Shown here in pieces: positions 61,076 to 64,000 of a DNA stretch of 64,000 nt. Both the position numbers and the translations under genes were made by a program. The stretch is from Gelidibacter japonicus (GTDB taxonomy: Bacteria > Bacteroidota > Bacteroidia > Flavobacteriales > Flavobacteriaceae): assembly GCF_010725055.1 (NCBI RefSeq), contig NZ_BJKB01000006.1, positions 1 through 64,000 on the forward strand, written 5' to 3'. The notes under the pieces were generated by a model. That model worked only from the letters and a program-made list of their open reading frames with translations, ran no database searches and was not told where the DNA came from. Positions within the stretch are counted from its first letter, which is position 1. Each line of letters begins with the position of its first letter.

Positions 61076-62161
61076 ATGAAAATAGATTTTATAATATCAA
61101 ATTTGGGTGGCGGTGGCGCCGAGCGTGTACTTGCTCTAATGGTCAATAGTTTGGCGAAAAACAAGTCGAATAAAATATCAGTAATAACGCTTTTTCAAGA
61201 TAAAGAAGAGTATATACTTGACCCATCCATAAATAGGGTAAAATTAAAACAAACCAGTTTCATTCCCAGTCATACACTCAGAAGTATTGTTAATTTAAGT
61301 AGATACTACAAAACCAAATCCAATAGACCAGATGTTATTGTTTCTTTTGTAACATTAACAAATCTAATCACAATAATTGTAGCCAAGTTATTTTCGATTA
61401 AAATTATTGCACAAGAACATAATTCTCATTTAAGATATATGAAAGGTCGTAAGAGAATTACAGATTTCACAAAGAAGTATCTATATAAAAGAGCAGATGT
61501 TATTACAGTATTAACGTCTTTTGACGTTGAATTTTATAGTAATCATGGTGCAAATGTATACGTCATGCCTAATCCCTGTAGCTTTAAATCGATTCGTGAA
61601 AACACTCATATAAGAGAAAAGACCATTCTGGCGGTCGGTCATTTAAATCGCTATCACCACAAAGGATTTGATAATTTAATTAAGTTAATAGCTCCCTTAT
61701 TAAAAAAACACACTCAATGGCATCTAAAGATTGCCGGTGCAGGAGATGAAGGCTTAAAATATCTTAAGCAATTAGCTACAGAGCATAAAATAGTCGATAA
61801 AATTATATTCACAGGTTTTATCGATGATATATCTAAAATAATGTACGAATCATCTATATTTATATTACCCTCTAGATTTGAAGGTTTGCCAATGGTATTG
61901 CTCGAGGCTATGTCGCAGGGCATGGCCTGTATTTCTTATGACTGTAAGACAGGTCCTTCAGATATTATTGAAAATGAAAAAAACGGGTTACTAATTGAAG
62001 ATCAAAATTTAGCTAAAATGCAAAAAGGCTTAAGTGATTTAATCATAAATGAAGAGCTAAGGATTAGGCTCTCCAACGAAGGTATTAAATCTCTTGATAA
62101 ATATGATATTTCTGCTATTACTAAACGTTATGAGGATTTATTTGATGAAGTAATTAAATGA
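61076..62161 (+). CDS. GT4-family glycosyltransferase
   Basis: 361-residue GT-B glycosyltransferase. The N-terminal Gly-rich motif is SNLGGGGAERVLALM (about 8-22), and the C-terminal domain carries EGLPMVLLEAMSQGM (about 272-286, the E-x7-E motif). The C-terminal core also has ILAVGHLNRYHHKGFDNLI. It would add one sugar to the lipid-linked repeat unit in the cytoplasm. The stop overlaps the next ATG by 2 bases. Confidence 0.93.
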   Translation: MKIDFIISNLGGGGAERVLALMVNSLAKNKSNKISVITLFQDKEEYILDPSINRVKLKQTSFIPSHTLRSIVNLSRYYKTKSNRPDVIVSFVTLTNLITIIVAKLFSIKIIAQEHNSHLRYMKGRKRITDFTKKYLYKRADVITVLTSFDVEFYSNHGANVYVMPNPCSFKSIRENTHIREKTILAVGHLNRYHHKGFDNLIKLIAPLLKKHTQWHLKIAGAGDEGLKYLKQLATEHKIVDKIIFTGFIDDISKIMYESSIFILPSRFEGLPMVLLEAMSQGMACISYDCKTGPSDIIENEKNGLLIEDQNLAKMQKGLSDLIINEELRIRLSNEGIKSLDKYDISAITKRYEDLFDEVIK

Positions 62162-63366
62162 TAATGAACAAGCTTATAATTTACATATGTTTTTATTGGC
62201 CATTGATTAATAGTTGTCTAAATATTCAGAATTTTATAGCCAAATTTATTTCACAAAATATTGCTCAACTGATAGCATATTCAAATGTACTGCTTATAAT
62301 TTTAGGAATATTTTTGATTAAAAGGAATGCAGGAGTTTTGTCACGAATGAATCGGCTATGGCTTATCTTTTATATTATATACTATTGCTTTGGTTTATTA
62401 GCGGCTGGTGTTAGTGGTTTTAAATCTCCAATTTTAGCAACTTTGATACCAGTAATATATTTTATAGGATTTAATTTCCTATTGAGTGATAGGACGCAAT
62501 GTAGGATGTTTTTTAAGGTTCTAACAATTTCATTTGTACTTTCTGCACTATTGACACTCATCTTATTCAGGCTCAACTTTACTTTTAATGTAGGTGGAAT
62601 TTACGAATATGACCTTGATCGCGCGAGTGGAGTATATGGCGATGCCAATAATGCAGCCCTAGCTAGTATTATTGCTTATGTGTTATTCGATAAATTTTAC
62701 AACCCGTCGAAATTGCTCTTTAAAGGATTCAAAGCAATGATGTTGCTTCTGATCTTCTACAGTCTGTTTGTTACATTTTCTACAACAGGCTTGTTTGTAT
62801 TTACAATCGTCTTTTTCTTAACTAATTACAAATTTTTTACTGGACTTCGACTTGCACTTTTTGGAGTAAGTATAGTGCTTTTATATGTTGGAATATTTTC
62901 TCTCAAGTCTCAAACGAAAGATTTAGATTTAACAAAAACTCAAATCGCAAAGGTTGACAATATCATTAATGTTTTAACTTTTAATTTACAGGATGTTGAT
63001 AACTCTGGCAGAGATAGTTTATTTGAGCACATTCTATATTATCTTTATAAAAATCCGATATTAGGAAATGGTGTGGATTTTTCGGCTGCTAAGAGAGGCC
63101 ATAATACCTACATTGGAGTTTGGGTTGATGCAGGAATTTTGGCATTTGTGTTTTTTCTTGGCATTTTGTTCTATTATTACTTAAAATCGTTTAGTTTAGA
63201 TAAACCTATTCGTTTTTTTTCGTTGTCAATTTTAATAGTTCTTTCTATTTTTATGATTAGTCTCCAAACTGTATTAAACCAACCTTACTTGATTGTTTTA
63301 TTTCCATTTATCGGCTATATTATTGATTATAATGATTCAGGGCAGAACGATTTTAATTTTTTTTAA
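62158..63366 (+). CDS. O-antigen ligase/polymerase (Wzy/WaaL-like)
   Basis: 402-residue integral membrane protein with about 10-12 hydrophobic helices. The large periplasmic loop contains the typical NPILGNGVDFSAAKRGHNTY (about 300-320), which resembles the Wzy_C/O-antigen-ligase motif. It either polymerises repeat units or ligates the chain. The overlap with the GT4 gene (ATGA type) indicates one transcript. Confidence 0.88.
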   Translation: MIMNKLIIYICFYWPLINSCLNIQNFIAKFISQNIAQLIAYSNVLLIILGIFLIKRNAGVLSRMNRLWLIFYIIYYCFGLLAAGVSGFKSPILATLIPVIYFIGFNFLLSDRTQCRMFFKVLTISFVLSALLTLILFRLNFTFNVGGIYEYDLDRASGVYGDANNAALASIIAYVLFDKFYNPSKLLFKGFKAMMLLLIFYSLFVTFSTTGLFVFTIVFFLTNYKFFTGLRLALFGVSIVLLYVGIFSLKSQTKDLDLTKTQIAKVDNIINVLTFNLQDVDNSGRDSLFEHILYYLYKNPILGNGVDFSAAKRGHNTYIGVWVDAGILAFVFFLGILFYYYLKSFSLDKPIRFFSLSILIVLSIFMISLQTVLNQPYLIVLFPFIGYIIDYNDSGQNDFNFF

Positions 63367-63632
63367 TAAGCGTAAATTAAGTTTAATAGCATTACTTAAA
63401 TTATGAATAAGATACTAATTACAAAACCAAATATAACTTAGTCCTTCGGTTTTAATTGTTTTAAGAAAATAAAGCTTAGGTTGCATTTCTCTTAAAACCA
63501 AGAGGAAAATAAAATGGCTTACTAAAAAAAGAACTAGAGATATTAATATAATTTTGTATGGTAAGTTTCCATATAAAACAGCTAATCGACCGTTAGAACC
63601 ATTAATTAGAAATTAATCTCAGCTAAAAAAGT
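63367..63632. other. Spacer before the truncated acetyltransferase
   Basis: 266 bases, AT-rich, with no ORF or clear hairpin seen. Confidence 0.5.
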
Positions 63633-64000
63633 ATGATACTTAATAAAAACGATTACTTGAAATATTTAGAACAAGACGCGATAGCTTTAAAAATTGACAA
63701 TAAGGGACTATTTAATAATTTTAAAAATCTATTCTTTCCAGATCTGATTTGGAAATTTCAAAAGCTCCTAAGAAAAGTAGAATATTATCAAAACTGCAAG
63801 AACAAGGGCCTTTACAAAATTTATTACTTCTATTTAAAATATAAATTTAGAAACCGTTCTTTAAAAATGGGTTTTTCTATACCTCCAAATGTTTTTGGAC
63901 CAGGATTAGCCATTGCTCATTATGGCACTATTGTCATAAATAGCAATACTAAAGTTGGTGCAAATTGTAGAATACACGTTTGCGTTAATATAGGAGCAAC
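63633..64000 (+). CDS. Serine acetyltransferase-like protein, truncated by the window end
   Basis: A partial gene runs off the right edge (122 codons visible). After a helical N-terminal part (MILNKNDYLKYLEQDAIAL) comes the left-handed beta-helix (PGLAIAHYGTIVINSNTKVG, then ANCRIHVCVNIGA), matching the serine acetyltransferase (CysE-like) type common in EPS loci. There it acetylates sugars or serine-like residues. The start ATG at 63633 is the only nearby one. Confidence 0.85.
   Translation, partial: MILNKNDYLKYLEQDAIALKIDNKGLFNNFKNLFFPDLIWKFQKLLRKVEYYQNCKNKGLYKIYYFYLKYKFRNRSLKMGFSIPPNVFGPGLAIAHYGTIVINSNTKVGANCRIHVCVNIGA

Noticed and set aside
49758-64000. Prophage or genomic island boundaries at the EPS locus
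   Set aside because: No integrase, tRNA or direct-repeat attachment site was found; gene-direction changes alone do not show an island.

Overview
The window looks like a chromosome segment of a marine-type member of the Flavobacteriaceae (Bacteroidetes). The DNA is AT-rich, ribosome binding sites are weak and A-rich, and several promoters fit the Bacteroidetes TTTG / TAnnTTTG consensus. The gene content also fits: a His-rich TonB-dependent receptor with an N-terminal carboxypeptidase-like domain, a BatA-type VWA protein, DUF937 and DUF6146-like proteins, a serC-serA-LuxC-ferredoxin block and an aroB-proline dehydrogenase pair. No rRNA, tRNA, CRISPR array, transposase or prophage gene was recognised. 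The genus cannot be fixed from the sequence alone.

Layout. 0.4-9.7 kb: a secreted Ser/Arg-rich protein, uvrA, an ECF sigma factor with a 47-residue companion, divergent nth and bcp, a conserved 484-residue protein of unknown role, and an MBL-fold hydrolase. 10-15.4 kb (minus): a tight operon of a BatA-like VWA protein, a dihydroorotase-like protein that has lost its metal ligands, a small membrane protein and an esterase, preceded by a glycosyltransferase with a fused C-terminal Rossmann-like domain. 15.6-21.6 kb: an S10 peptidase, a GAF histidine kinase, a TIGR02757 protein, two overlapping micro-genes, lolD and folE. 21.6-25.2 kb (minus): a metal-type TonB receptor with a His/Cys-rich partner, a membrane protein and a lipoprotein. 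25.3-31.1 kb: DUF937, serA, serC and an acyl-CoA reductase, divergent from a ferredoxin, then ychF. 31.3-37 kb: topoisomerase IV (parE, a small membrane protein, parC).

37-43.6 kb is the most unusual part. After about 1.1 kb of very AT-rich leader come five collinear genes: a hexapeptide-repeat acyltransferase, an acyl carrier protein, an AsnB-type amidotransferase, a NadE-like ATP pyrophosphatase and an AMP-dependent acyl ligase. Together they look like a carrier-protein pathway that activates an acid, amidates or aminates it, and transfers it to an acceptor. I infer a small-molecule or glycan-decoration pathway; I do not recognise it as a characterised system.

43.9-49.8 kb is ordinary: a lipoprotein, an XRE regulator divergent from an M14 peptidase with palindromic sites between them, an Lrp-type regulator, DinB, aroB and proline dehydrogenase. 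49.8-64 kb is an extracellular polysaccharide locus. Its minus-strand arm holds a deacetylase, a Wzc-like kinase, a Wza-like exporter, a WbpM/PglF-type dehydratase and a DegT aminotransferase. Its plus-strand arm holds an ATP-grasp ligase, a HAD phosphatase, a MurJ-type flippase, a GT4 glycosyltransferase, a Wzy/ligase-like protein and a truncated serine acetyltransferase. The minus arm supplies an amino-deoxy sugar and the export machinery. The plus arm supplies assembly, flipping and polymerisation.
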